NCBI RefSeq assembly: GCF_013389665.1
Contig: NZ_CP058316.1
Coordinates: forward strand, 1,488,001 to 1,552,000
From: Microbacterium oleivorans
Lineage (GTDB): Bacteria > Actinomycetota > Actinomycetes > Actinomycetales > Microbacteriaceae
Direction of reading: 5' to 3'
Length of the DNA: 64,000 nt
The notes under the pieces: model-generated
The model's database searches: none
What the model saw: only the letters and a program-made list of their open reading frames with translations
What the model was told of the DNA's origin: nothing
Part shown: piece by piece, positions 1-9,354 of the stretch
Position numbering within the stretch: the first letter of the stretch is position 1
Layout: each line of letters starts with the position of its first letter
Position numbers and translations under genes: made by a program

Positions 1-1278
1 GAAGATACCGCGTGGGTGGTCACCGCGACCCTCCTGGCCGCGGCCGTGTTCACGCCGATCGCCGGGCGCCTGGGCGACATGTACGGCAAGCGCCGCATCG
101 TGCTCGTACTCCTCGGTCTCCTCGTCCTCGGCTCGGTCGTGGCCGCCGTCTCGACCGGCATCGTCGGCGTGATCGTGGGACGCGCCCTGCAGGGCGCGGT
201 TACGGGCGTCGTTCCACTGGGCATCTCGATCCTGCGCGACGTGCTGCACGAGGACCGCGTGGATGCCGCGATCGCACTGATGTCGGCCACGCTCGGGGTC
301 GGCGGCGCGGTGGGCATGCCGGTGAGCGCCCTCATCACCGAGACGAGCGACTGGCACGTGCTGTTCTGGATGTCGGCGGGCCTGGGCGTCGTCGTCTTCG
401 TGCTGGTGGTTCTCATCGTGCCGCCGAGCGTGCTGCGCACCCCCGGCCGATTCGACGTCGTGGGGGCGGTGGGTCTGGCGATCGGTCTGACCGGCGCCCT
501 CCTGGCGGTCTCCCGCGGCAACGAGTGGGGCTGGACCTCACCCGCCACCCTCGCGTGCGGCGTGGGCGGCATCGCGGTCCTGCTGGTGTGGGGCTGGTTC
601 GAACTGCGCATCACCGACCCGCTGCTCGACCTCCGGGTCGCCGCACGACCGGCCGTCCTGCTGACGAACCTGGCATCCGTGGCGATCGGGTTCTCGCTGT
701 TCGCCTCGAACGTGTCGTACCCGCAGATGCTCGAGCTGCCGGTCTCGACCGGCGGGTTCGGGCTGACGTTGCTGCAGGCGAGCCTCATCATCATGCCCGC
801 GGGCCTGGTGATGATGGTGCTCTCGCCGTTCTCGGGCCGGCTGGCCCGCTCGGTCGGCCCGAGACTGCTGCTGGTCCTCGGCGCGATCGCGCTGATCCTC
901 GCCTACGGGTTCTCGCTGCTGTGGGCCTCGGAGGTCTGGCACCTGCTCGTGGCGAACCTGCTGATCGGGGTGGGCATCGGGTTCGGCTACGCCGGGATGC
1001 CCATGCTGATCATGCGGTCGGTCCCGCCCACCGAGACCGGAGCATCGAACGGGCTGAACGCGCTGTTCCGGTCGCTCGGAACGAGCACCGCGGCCGCACT
1101 CGTCGGTGCGGTCCTCGCGACGTTCTCGGTCGAGCGCGGCGGCGTCGCGGTGCCGACCCCGACCGCGTTCCAGGTGTCGTTCGGGCTCGGCCTCGGCGCC
1201 GCGGTCATCGCCCTCGCCGTCGCGGTGTGCATACCGGGGCGACGGGATCCGCACGAGATCCACCCGTCCTTGCCCTGA
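1..1278 (+). CDS. MFS transporter, DHA2-like drug exporter (5' partial)
   Basis: The reading frame is open from the first base, so the N-terminus lies outside the window; about 425 residues are visible. The protein is a chain of hydrophobic segments. The loop with GRLGDMYGKRR is the classic MFS motif A between TM2 and TM3, and the later helices fit a 14-TM DHA2 (EmrB/QacA) proton-driven exporter. It ends 20 nt before a POT transporter on the same strand. Substrate cannot be inferred from sequence. Family call is firm; drug export as the role is inference. Confidence 0.85.
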   Translation, partial: EDTAWVVTATLLAAAVFTPIAGRLGDMYGKRRIVLVLLGLLVLGSVVAAVSTGIVGVIVGRALQGAVTGVVPLGISILRDVLHEDRVDAAIALMSATLGVGGAVGMPVSALITETSDWHVLFWMSAGLGVVVFVLVVLIVPPSVLRTPGRFDVVGAVGLAIGLTGALLAVSRGNEWGWTSPATLACGVGGIAVLLVWGWFELRITDPLLDLRVAARPAVLLTNLASVAIGFSLFASNVSYPQMLELPVSTGGFGLTLLQASLIIMPAGLVMMVLSPFSGRLARSVGPRLLLVLGAIALILAYGFSLLWASEVWHLLVANLLIGVGIGFGYAGMPMLIMRSVPPTETGASNGLNALFRSLGTSTAAALVGAVLATFSVERGGVAVPTPTAFQVSFGLGLGAAVIALAVAVCIPGRRDPHEIHPSLP

Positions 1279-1298
1279 GCGGCGTAACGTCGGCGTCC

Positions 1299-2804
1299 AT
1301 GAGCCACGAGGACGCAGCCTCCACCGCATCCCACCCCGGTCCGGCCCGCGCCGCTGGGCCCGAGGCCCCGACCGACACCCGGTTCTTCGGGCAGCCCTGG
1401 GCCCTCACCCACATCTTCGGCGTCGAGCTGTGGGAGCGCTTCAGCTTCTACGGCATGCAGATCGTCCTGGTCTACTACCTGTACTTCTCCGTCTCCGACG
1501 GTGGAGCCGGGATGCCGCAGGCGACGGCCGTCGGGATCGTCGGCGCATACGGCGGCGCGGTCTACCTCTCGACGATCCTCGGCGCCTGGGTCGCCGACCG
1601 CCTGCTCGGCTCGGAGCGCGTGCTCTTCTTCAGCGCCATCGTCATCGTCGCGGGCCACGTCGCCCTCGCCGTGCTGCCGGGCCTGCTGTCGGTCGGCGTG
1701 GGCCTGGTGCTGGTGGCCCTCGGCTCGGGCGGTCTGAAGGCCAACGCCACCGCGGTCGTCGGCACGCTGTACTCCGAGCACGACCCGCGCCGCGACGCCG
1801 GCTTCTCGTTGTTCTACCTCGGCATCAACCTCGGCGCCTTCGCAGGCCCGCTGCTCACCGGGTTCCTGCGCACGAGCCTCGGGTTCCACTGGGCCTTCGG
1901 CGCGGCGGCCGTCGGCATGGCGCTCGGTCTGCTGCAGTACTCGCTCGGCCGGCGCTCGCTGCCCGACGCGGCCCGGCGGGTGCCCAACCCGCTGCCGCGA
2001 TCACGGTACCCGCTGATGATCGGCATCGGGCTGGGCGCGGTCGCCGCGGTCGCGCTCCTGGTCGCGATCGGGGTCATCCGGGCGGACAACCTCTCGCTCG
2101 TCGTGGTCGTGGTGGTCGTCGCCGCGGCGGTCGCCTACTTCGCCGTCATCCTGGCGAGCGGTCGCATCACCTCGACCGAGCGCTCACGCGTGCTCGGCTT
2201 CATCCCGCTGTTCATCGCGAGCGTGGCGTTCTGGTCGCTGTACCAGCAGCAGTTCACCGTCATCCCCATCTACGCCGAGAAGCGCCTCGACCTCGACATC
2301 TTCGGCTGGCAGATGCCGCCGGACTGGGTGCAGTCGATCAACCCCGTGTTCATCATCATCCTGTCGGGGGTGTTCGCTGCGGTGTGGACGCGTCTCGGGG
2401 CGCGGCAGCCGTCGACGCCGGTCAAGTTCGCCGCCGGCGTGGCGATCATGGGGCTGGCCTTCCTGCTGTTCCTGCCTTTCGCCGGCGGTGGGGCGATGTC
2501 GACGCCGCTGCTGGCGATCGTCGGCATCCTGTTCGTGTTCACCGTCGCCGAGCTGCTCATCTCGCCCGTGGGGCTGTCGGCGGCGACGAAGCTCGCCCCG
2601 GCGGTGTTCCAGACGCAGATGGTCGCGCTGTTCTTCCTCTCGGTGTCGCTCGGAACCGCGATCTCCGGGGTGCTGGCCCGTTTCTACGACCCCGAGAACG
2701 AGGTGCCCTACTTCTCGATCCTGGGCGCCATCGCTATCGTGCTCGGGATCGCGCTCGCGGTGGGACGGCGACCCGTGCTGGCGCTCATGCGCGACGTCCG
2801 CTGA
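1299..2804 (+). CDS. POT/PTR family proton-dependent peptide transporter
   Basis: This 501-residue membrane protein probably imports di- and tripeptides with protons. The N-terminal ELWERFSFYGM is the ExxERFxYYG signature of the POT family, and GSGGLKAN and the FSLFYLGINLGA segment match the second PTR2 motif. Start ATG 1299 gives a soluble lead of about 25 residues before the FFGQP segment typical of the family. It follows the DHA2 exporter by 20 nt, so the two may share a transcript. A TAACGT hexamer lies 8 nt before the start. Exact substrate is unknown. Confidence 0.9.
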   Translation: MSHEDAASTASHPGPARAAGPEAPTDTRFFGQPWALTHIFGVELWERFSFYGMQIVLVYYLYFSVSDGGAGMPQATAVGIVGAYGGAVYLSTILGAWVADRLLGSERVLFFSAIVIVAGHVALAVLPGLLSVGVGLVLVALGSGGLKANATAVVGTLYSEHDPRRDAGFSLFYLGINLGAFAGPLLTGFLRTSLGFHWAFGAAAVGMALGLLQYSLGRRSLPDAARRVPNPLPRSRYPLMIGIGLGAVAAVALLVAIGVIRADNLSLVVVVVVVAAAVAYFAVILASGRITSTERSRVLGFIPLFIASVAFWSLYQQQFTVIPIYAEKRLDLDIFGWQMPPDWVQSINPVFIIILSGVFAAVWTRLGARQPSTPVKFAAGVAIMGLAFLLFLPFAGGGAMSTPLLAIVGILFVFTVAELLISPVGLSAATKLAPAVFQTQMVALFFLSVSLGTAISGVLARFYDPENEVPYFSILGAIAIVLGIALAVGRRPVLALMRDVR

Positions 2805-2857
2805 GGGCGGAGCGCAACCCCTCGTCAGGGGCGGGACGCACACGAGAGGATGGAGGC

Positions 2858-3127
2858 ATGTCCTCCTCCGTCGCGCGCCGTTCCAACCCGACCGCCTGGG
2901 CCGCCTTCTGGGTCGCGCTCCTCGGGCTCGTCCTCATGCCGATCCCGCTGTTCATCGGCCTGATCCTCGGCGGCGGCCTCTCGCTGGTCGCCGCGGTCCT
3001 CGTGGTGATCGCCCTGCTGAAGGGCCTCGCGCGCAGCGGCGCGGGCATCGCCCCCGTCGTCTTCGCCGGCATCTTCGTGCTGCTCACGTGGGGCGGCATC
3101 TCGATCGGTGGCGGCACGATCTGGTGA
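2858..3127 (+). CDS. small membrane protein, function unknown
   Basis: An 89-residue protein with a short basic N-terminus (RRSNPT) and three hydrophobic segments, at about residues 12-30, 36-52 and 60-80. A GGAGG Shine-Dalgarno-like stretch lies just before ATG 2858. It resembles the DUF4190-like small membrane proteins of actinobacteria in size and layout, but I recognise no defining motif. No function can be assigned. It stands alone between a transporter and a MetE-like gene. Confidence 0.6.
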   Translation: MSSSVARRSNPTAWAAFWVALLGLVLMPIPLFIGLILGGGLSLVAAVLVVIALLKGLARSGAGIAPVVFAGIFVLLTWGGISIGGGTIW

Positions 3128-3254
3128 CGCGCTCGGGTGCCGTCACATGATGACGGACCGATGCCGCCCGCCGCACGTGCGGCGATAGAGTCGCCGGCGG
3201 ATCCGACGCCGGCCCCCGATGCCGCGCCGACCCCCCGACGAGGAAGCGACGAGC

Positions 3255-4448
3255 ATGACCGAGATCTCCACCACCACCGCCGGCAGCCTGCCCCGCACGC
3301 CGTCTCTCATCGAGGCCAACCGGGCACGATCCTTCGCCGACGACGGCTTCACCCTGCAGTCCGCACCCGAATTCGACGAGCTGACCGGGCAGGCGGTGAG
3401 CGACGTCGTCGCCCGTCAGCGCGAGGCGGGCATCACCCAGGTCGGGGACGGGGAGTTCGGCAAGGCGATGTCGAACCCCGTCGACTACGGCGCCTGGTGG
3501 TCCTACTCGTTCCAGCGCGCGGCGGGCCTGTCGCTGACCGAGGTGAACGCGTTCAACGAGCCGCCGGTGCGCTCCGAGCCCGGGAACGTCCGGCTCACCT
3601 CGTTCCTCGACCGACGCGACCGGCAGCGGTTCCCGGCCGTCTACGCCGACGCGGTCGAGGCGGGCGCGACCGCCACGGCGTTCCCCACCACGACCGGGCC
3701 GATCTCGTACCGCGGCCAGGAGGCCGTGGCATCCGACATCGCGCATCTGAAGGCCACCCTCCGCGAAGGCGAGCAGGGCTTCCTGACGGCGATCGCGCCC
3801 GGATCGGCGTCGCGGGTGCGCAACGAGTACTACGCCACCGACGAGGAGCATCTCTTCGCCTGGGCCGACGCGCTGCGCGAGGAGTACCGCGCGATCACCG
3901 ACGCCGGGCTCATCGTGCAGCTCGACGACCCCTCGCTGGCCGAGAACTTCGACCAGATCAACCCGGAGCCCTCGATCCCGGACTACCAGGCGTTCATCCG
4001 TCTGCGCGTCGAGGCCCTCAACCACGCGATCGCCGGCTTGCCGAAGGAGCTGGTGCGGCTGCACCTGTGCTGGGGCTCGTGGCACGGGCCGCACACGACC
4101 GACGTCGCCCTCGCCGACATCCTGCCGGTCGTCCTCGGCGCGAACGTGGGGTCGATCTCGTTCGAGGCAGGCAACGTCCGCCACGAGCACGAGTCGGGCG
4201 TCTGGGGGGACGCCGCCGTGCCGGACGACCTCGTCCTCGTGCCGGGCGTGGTCAGCCACGCGACCAACGTCGTCGAGCACCCCGAGCTCGTCGCCCAGCG
4301 CATCGAGCGGTTCGCCTCGATCGTCGGCACGGACCGGGTCGTCGCGTCGACCGATTGCGGCCTCGGCGGACGCATCCACCCGGACCTGGCGTGGGCGAAG
4401 CTCGCCACGCTCGGCCAGGGCGCACGCATCGCCGCCGCCCGCGCCTGA
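3255..4448 (+). CDS. cobalamin-independent methionine synthase-like (MetE C-terminal domain) methyltransferase
   Basis: This 397-residue protein matches the zinc-binding C-terminal barrel of MetE but lacks MetE's N-terminal half; full MetE is about 750 residues. Zinc ligands can be placed: His and Cys in RLHLCWGSWHGPH, Glu in SFEAGN, and the last Cys in ASTDCGLGGR. Core-only proteins of this kind transfer methyl groups to thiols, from simpler donors than polyglutamyl folate. Start ATG 3255 follows a GAGGAAG ribosome site. A TAGAGT hexamer at 3186-3191 could be its -10 box. I see no cobalamin or SAM riboswitch fold upstream. Native methyl donor is unknown. Confidence 0.8.
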   Translation: MTEISTTTAGSLPRTPSLIEANRARSFADDGFTLQSAPEFDELTGQAVSDVVARQREAGITQVGDGEFGKAMSNPVDYGAWWSYSFQRAAGLSLTEVNAFNEPPVRSEPGNVRLTSFLDRRDRQRFPAVYADAVEAGATATAFPTTTGPISYRGQEAVASDIAHLKATLREGEQGFLTAIAPGSASRVRNEYYATDEEHLFAWADALREEYRAITDAGLIVQLDDPSLAENFDQINPEPSIPDYQAFIRLRVEALNHAIAGLPKELVRLHLCWGSWHGPHTTDVALADILPVVLGANVGSISFEAGNVRHEHESGVWGDAAVPDDLVLVPGVVSHATNVVEHPELVAQRIERFASIVGTDRVVASTDCGLGGRIHPDLAWAKLATLGQGARIAAARA

Positions 4449-4503
4449 CGCGCAGGCGCTTTCGACTACCGTGAAAGGTCGCACGACAGCGCGAGAGGAA
4501 GCC

Positions 4504-5139
4504 ATGACCGAGACACAGCCGCAGATCTTCGAGCCCGAGGGCCGCGCCATCCCCTACGTGGAGGATGCCGGCAGCGAGCCCGTGCTGGTGCTGATCCCGG
4601 GTTACAGCAACGTCGCCGCGCTCGGCACGCTCGCGCACGTCCTGGCCGAGGAGGACTTCCGCATCCTGCGCGTCGGCTACCGGACGGCGCAGACCGACGG
4701 CGTCACGCTGCACGACCTGGCGCAGGATGTCGTCGACGTCATGGACCACGTCGGCCTCGGCGACGCCTGGGTCGGCGGCCACGCCTTCGGCGGCGCCGTG
4801 GCGCGCACCGTCTCGATCCACCACACCGACCGGGTCGACGGCGTGCTGCTGCTCGGCGCGGAGGGCGAGGAGCCCCGCGCCGACCTCGAGCCGCTGCAGG
4901 CCGCAGCCGCGGCATCCGTCTCGCCCGAGGAGTGGCGCGCGCTCGCCCCCACGGTTCCCGTGATGCTCATCCAGGGCGGCGCCGACGAGGTGCTCCCCCC
5001 GGCCAACGGCGAGCGGCTGCAGGCCGCGGCACCCGGGCTGGTCAGCCTCGTGACGCTCGAGGGCGGCGGGCACCTGTTCCCCGCGACGCACGCCGGCGAG
5101 GCGGCCTTCGTCATCGAGGACTACCTCGACGTCGACTGA
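4504..5139 (+). CDS. alpha/beta hydrolase fold protein with Ala in place of the nucleophile
   Basis: A 211-residue single-domain alpha/beta hydrolase fold. The oxyanion segment LIPGYS, an acid in GGADEV and the late His in GGGHLF are all present. The nucleophile elbow, usually GxSxG, reads GHAFGG, so the Ser position is Ala94 (codon GCC at 4783-4785). By family knowledge this should abolish Ser-type hydrolysis. The protein may be non-enzymatic or use another chemistry. Start ATG 4504 follows GAGAGGAAG. It lies 43 nt before purU on the same strand. Confidence 0.8.
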   Translation: MTETQPQIFEPEGRAIPYVEDAGSEPVLVLIPGYSNVAALGTLAHVLAEEDFRILRVGYRTAQTDGVTLHDLAQDVVDVMDHVGLGDAWVGGHAFGGAVARTVSIHHTDRVDGVLLLGAEGEEPRADLEPLQAAAAASVSPEEWRALAPTVPVMLIQGGADEVLPPANGERLQAAAPGLVSLVTLEGGGHLFPATHAGEAAFVIEDYLDVD

Positions 5140-5182
5140 CGCCCGTGCCGAGCACACCCGGCGGACAGGGCAGAATCGAGGG

Positions 5183-6061
<879 letters not shown>

Positions 6062-6103
6062 CCCCGCGCGGGAGGCCGCGCCTCGAGCATGCCGATGCGC
6101 ACC

Positions 6104-6188
6104 CCCACGAACCTCGGAGGATCGCGCCAACCGCGGACCCATCCGCGGGTTCACTCCGAGTTCGGCGATGATCTCCGAGGTTCGTGGG
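6104..6188. repeat. nested inverted repeat, possible bidirectional terminator
   Basis: Outer arms at 6104-6123 and 6170-6188 are reverse complements over about 19 bp with one extra base. Between them an inner stem at 6129-6151 is built on CCGCGG/CCGCGG-type arms. It lies between the convergent ends of purU and the gene at 6341, where a two-way terminator would be expected. There is no clear T-tract. The rest of 6062-6340 shows no credible gene. Confidence 0.5.
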
Positions 6189-6340
6189 CGCGGCCGGATG
6201 CCGCGCCCGCGGCCTCGATGCGATCGTTCACGCTCTGGAACACGACGCTGATCTCGGGGGCGAACTCTCCGATACTCAACATGGTGATTCCAGCCGACAG
6301 CCTGACACGGTGTGAGGGTCAAGCGCATGTCGGGATCGGA

Positions 6341-7264
6341 TCAGAAGACGTACTCCATGAGGTCGAGGCCGAAGGCGCGGAACGCCTCGTGGGCGCGCAG
6401 CCGGTCGGCGAGCGACAGGTCGTCGAATCCGACGACGAGGGCGTAGGCGACGCCGGCGCGCGGTCCGGCGAGCACCCCCGCCTCCGCTCGGATGCCGTCG
6501 GCTCGGCCCGTCTTGTTCACGAACAGCAGATCGTGCTTGTCGTCGTCGTGCGCGAACGGGTCGAGCCCCGTGACGGAACCGACGAGCGAGAGGTCGTGGT
6601 TCAGGCTCAGCCATTCCGAGACCTGCGCGCTCACCCCGGGCGAGACCACGTCGGTGTTGACCAGCGACGCGAACAGCGCCGCGAACTCGCGAGCCGTTCC
6701 GAGCGCGTAGTGCGGTGCGTCGTCCGGACCGCGGTCGTCGCGGAAGCGATCGAGCAGCGCGGTGCGGGGCATGCCGAGGCTTCCGAGCCGCGCGCGCACC
6801 GCCTCCAGGCCGACCCGGTCGAGCAGCGCGTTGGCGGCGCGCGCGTCGCCGATCGAGGCGGCGAGCACCGCGAGGTCACCGAGCGGCAGCGCCGGTGCGA
6901 GCAGATGCCGCCACACTCCGGCGACGGCGACGTCGTCGACCGCGCCCCGCTCGACGATCTCGAGCGGATCGAGCGCGCCGACCTCGAAACGCGCCGCGAC
7001 CTCGATGAGCAGCGGGACGATGCCCAGGCCGGCGACAGGCAGCGTCACGAAGTCGTCCCCCGCGAGCACCGGCGTGCCCCGATCGAGGTCGCTCACCCGT
7101 ACCGACACCCGGGCACCCGAGGCCGCCAGGGCGTCGAGGGCCTTCTCGGTGGAGCCGAAACCGCGGCGCGGCGCGGCCGAACGACGCCGGGGACGCGGCT
7201 GCGCGCGTCGCTCCGCCCGCGATCGGGCGGTCTCGGAGGAGGACTCGGATCCATCCACCGTCAT
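6341..7264 (-). CDS. class A beta-lactamase-like protein without catalytic motifs
   Basis: A 307-residue protein with the layout of the class A beta-lactamase/transpeptidase-like fold, but key residues are gone. Where SxxK should be it reads AGLGIVP, giving Gly79 and Ile82. The SDN position reads GDA (139-141). Only the KTG motif (251-253, KTGRADG) is kept. The N-terminal 35 residues are Arg-rich with no signal peptide, so it is probably cytoplasmic. It starts 46 nt downstream of the M13 peptidase stop on the same strand and may share its transcript. A non-enzymatic role is inferred. Confidence 0.7.
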   Translation of the reverse strand: MTVDGSESSSETARSRAERRAQPRPRRRSAAPRRGFGSTEKALDALAASGARVSVRVSDLDRGTPVLAGDDFVTLPVAGLGIVPLLIEVAARFEVGALDPLEIVERGAVDDVAVAGVWRHLLAPALPLGDLAVLAASIGDARAANALLDRVGLEAVRARLGSLGMPRTALLDRFRDDRGPDDAPHYALGTAREFAALFASLVNTDVVSPGVSAQVSEWLSLNHDLSLVGSVTGLDPFAHDDDKHDLLFVNKTGRADGIRAEAGVLAGPRAGVAYALVVGFDDLSLADRLRAHEAFRAFGLDLMEYVF

Positions 7265-7310
7265 CTTGTCGTCTCCGTCGGAGTCAGTTTCGCCGGTTCG
7301 CGTCGGACGG

Positions 7311-9308
7311 TCACCAGATGGTGACGCGGCGCTCGGGATCGAGCCACAGGGCGTCGCTCGGAGCGACGTCGAACGCCTCGTAGAACGCGTCGATATTACG
7401 GACGATCTGGTTACAGCGGAACTCGTTCGGCGCGTGCGGGTCGATCGTCAGCAGGCGGATCGTCTCGGCGTCCCGCCCCTTCTGCTGCCAGATCTGGCCC
7501 CAGCTGAGCAGGAGCCGCTGCACGCCCGTGAACCCGTCGATGACCGGGCCGTCGGGCGACTCCGCGAGGTCGGCCTCGGACATCGTCTCGGCGAGGTGGA
7601 GGCGGTACGCCTTGAGGGCGATGCCGAGCCCGCCGAGATCGCCGATGTTCTCGCCGATCGTGAGCGCGCCGTTGACGGTGTGCTCGGCGGCCAGGCCCTG
7701 CGGGACGAGCGCGTTGTACTGCTCGATGAGGGCACCCGTGCGCTGCTCGAAGGCCGCGCGGTCGTCGTCGGTCCACCAGTCGTTGAGGGCGCCGGTGCCG
7801 TCGTAGGCACTGCCCTGATCATCGAACCCGTGTCCGATCTCGTGCCCGATGACCGCGCCGATCCCGCCGTAGTTCGCCGCGGCGTCGCGGTCGGACGAGA
7901 AGAACGGCAGCTGCAGGATGGCCGCGGGGAACACGATCTCGTTCATGAGCGGGTTGTAGTAGGCGTTGACCGTCTGCGGCGTCATGAGCCACTCGTCGCG
8001 GTCGATCGGCTGCCCGAGCTTGGCGAGCTGCCGCTCGTACTCCCACTCGGTGGACCGCAGCACGTTCCCCAGGAGATCGGCGGGGTCGATCTCGAGCGCC
8101 GAGTAGTCCTTCCAGCGCTCGGGGTAGCCGATCTTGGGGGTGAAGGCGGCGAGCTTCTCGAGGGCACGCTCGCGCGTGGCCGGGGTCATCCACGCGAGCC
8201 CGGTGATGGACTGCCGGTACGCCTCGATGAGGTTCTGGACGAGGGCGTCCATCTCGGTCTTCGCCTGCGGCGGGAAGTGCCGCTCGACGTAGATGCGCCC
8301 CACCGCCTCGCCGAGGGCGGCCTGCACGATGCTCACGCCGCGCTTCCAGCGCTCGCGGTTCACCGGCACCCCGGTGAGCTGCGTGCCGTAGAAGGCGAAG
8401 TTCTCGGCGACGAAGGCAGCGGGCAGGAACGGCGCCGACGCGCGGACGACCTGCAGCCGCAGCCAGGCCTTCCAGTCGTCGAGTCGGTCCTGCACCAGCA
8501 GCGAGCCGAGCCCGCTGAGGAAGCTCGGCTGGTTGACGTTGATCTCGGCGAAGCCGCTGAGATGCCCCGGGGCGAGCGCCTCGAGCCACGGGTCGAGGTC
8601 GACGCCGGCCTGGGCCCGGACCTCGTCCCAGGTCTGCAGGTTGTAGGTGGCCACCGCGTCGCGATTGCGCACGTTGTCCCAGTGGTGCGTGGCGAGCTCG
8701 GTCTCGAGCCGGGCGATACGGTCGGCCTGCTCCTCGCCACCGTCGACGCCGGCGAGGTCGAGCATGCGCTGCGCGTAGCCGCGGAAAGCCGTGCGCGTCT
8801 CCTCGAAGTTCTCGAGACGGTAGTAGCTCTCGTCGGGCAGCGACAGCCCGCCCTGCACGAAGAAGACGACGTACCGTTCGGGGTTGCCCGGATCGGGCTC
8901 GATGAACGTGCCGATCATCCCGCCGATGCCCTCGCGCTCGAGCTCGCCGACGGTGCGCAGCAGCGCGGGGATCGAGTCGACGGCATCCACACGCGCCAGC
9001 TGCGGGCGCAGCGGATCGGCTCCCAGCTCGTCGATGCGGTCGGTGTCCATGAAGCTCGTGAACAGGTCGCCGATCTTGCGGCGGACGGTTCCCGGCTCGG
9101 CCGTCGTGGCCTCGTCGATGATGGCCCGCACGTCGCTCTCGGCCTGCTCGGCGATGAGGTGGAACGACCCCCAGCGGGCCTTGTCGTCGGGGATCTCGGT
9201 GCGCTCGAGCCAGCTGCCGTTGACGTGGCGGAACAGGTCGTCCTGGGGCCGGATCTCGGGGCTGAGCTCGGCGGTGTCGATGCCGGAGGGAAGAGCGGGG
9301 GTGGTCAT
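7311..9308 (-). CDS. M13 (neprilysin/PepO) family zinc metallopeptidase
   Basis: A 665-residue endopeptidase of the neprilysin family, which cleaves short peptides. The zinc site HEIGH is at 489-493 and the third ligand Glu at about 553 in ENIGDLGG. The substrate-binding motif NAYYNP and a long helical N-terminal domain are in place, and the length is typical. No signal peptide or TM is seen, so it is probably cytosolic. I chose ATG 9308; TAGCAT lies 7 nt before it, fitting a leaderless mRNA. An in-frame upstream start at 9341 is less likely. Confidence 0.92.
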   Translation of the reverse strand: MTTPALPSGIDTAELSPEIRPQDDLFRHVNGSWLERTEIPDDKARWGSFHLIAEQAESDVRAIIDEATTAEPGTVRRKIGDLFTSFMDTDRIDELGADPLRPQLARVDAVDSIPALLRTVGELEREGIGGMIGTFIEPDPGNPERYVVFFVQGGLSLPDESYYRLENFEETRTAFRGYAQRMLDLAGVDGGEEQADRIARLETELATHHWDNVRNRDAVATYNLQTWDEVRAQAGVDLDPWLEALAPGHLSGFAEINVNQPSFLSGLGSLLVQDRLDDWKAWLRLQVVRASAPFLPAAFVAENFAFYGTQLTGVPVNRERWKRGVSIVQAALGEAVGRIYVERHFPPQAKTEMDALVQNLIEAYRQSITGLAWMTPATRERALEKLAAFTPKIGYPERWKDYSALEIDPADLLGNVLRSTEWEYERQLAKLGQPIDRDEWLMTPQTVNAYYNPLMNEIVFPAAILQLPFFSSDRDAAANYGGIGAVIGHEIGHGFDDQGSAYDGTGALNDWWTDDDRAAFEQRTGALIEQYNALVPQGLAAEHTVNGALTIGENIGDLGGLGIALKAYRLHLAETMSEADLAESPDGPVIDGFTGVQRLLLSWGQIWQQKGRDAETIRLLTIDPHAPNEFRCNQIVRNIDAFYEAFDVAPSDALWLDPERRVTIW

Positions 9309-9315
9309 GTGACCC

Positions 9316-9321
9316 ATGCTA
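9316..9321 (-). promoter_or_regulatory. -10 box of the M13 peptidase (leaderless)
   Basis: TAGCAT on the minus strand, 7 nt before ATG 9308. Confidence 0.45.
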
Positions 9322-9354
9322 GGCCGACCCGGCGACGCCAACTTCGGAGCGCGT

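Noticed and set aside
3128..3254. Possible cobalamin or SAM riboswitch before the MetE-like gene
   Set aside because: No B12 box, kink-turn or conserved core was found, and the gap of 127 nt is too short for a full cobalamin riboswitch.
3084..4550. 488-codon minus-strand open frame opposite the MetE-like gene
   Set aside because: Its translation is low-complexity Arg/Gly/Val with no motif, and the plus-strand protein has clear zinc ligands. It is a GC-bias shadow.
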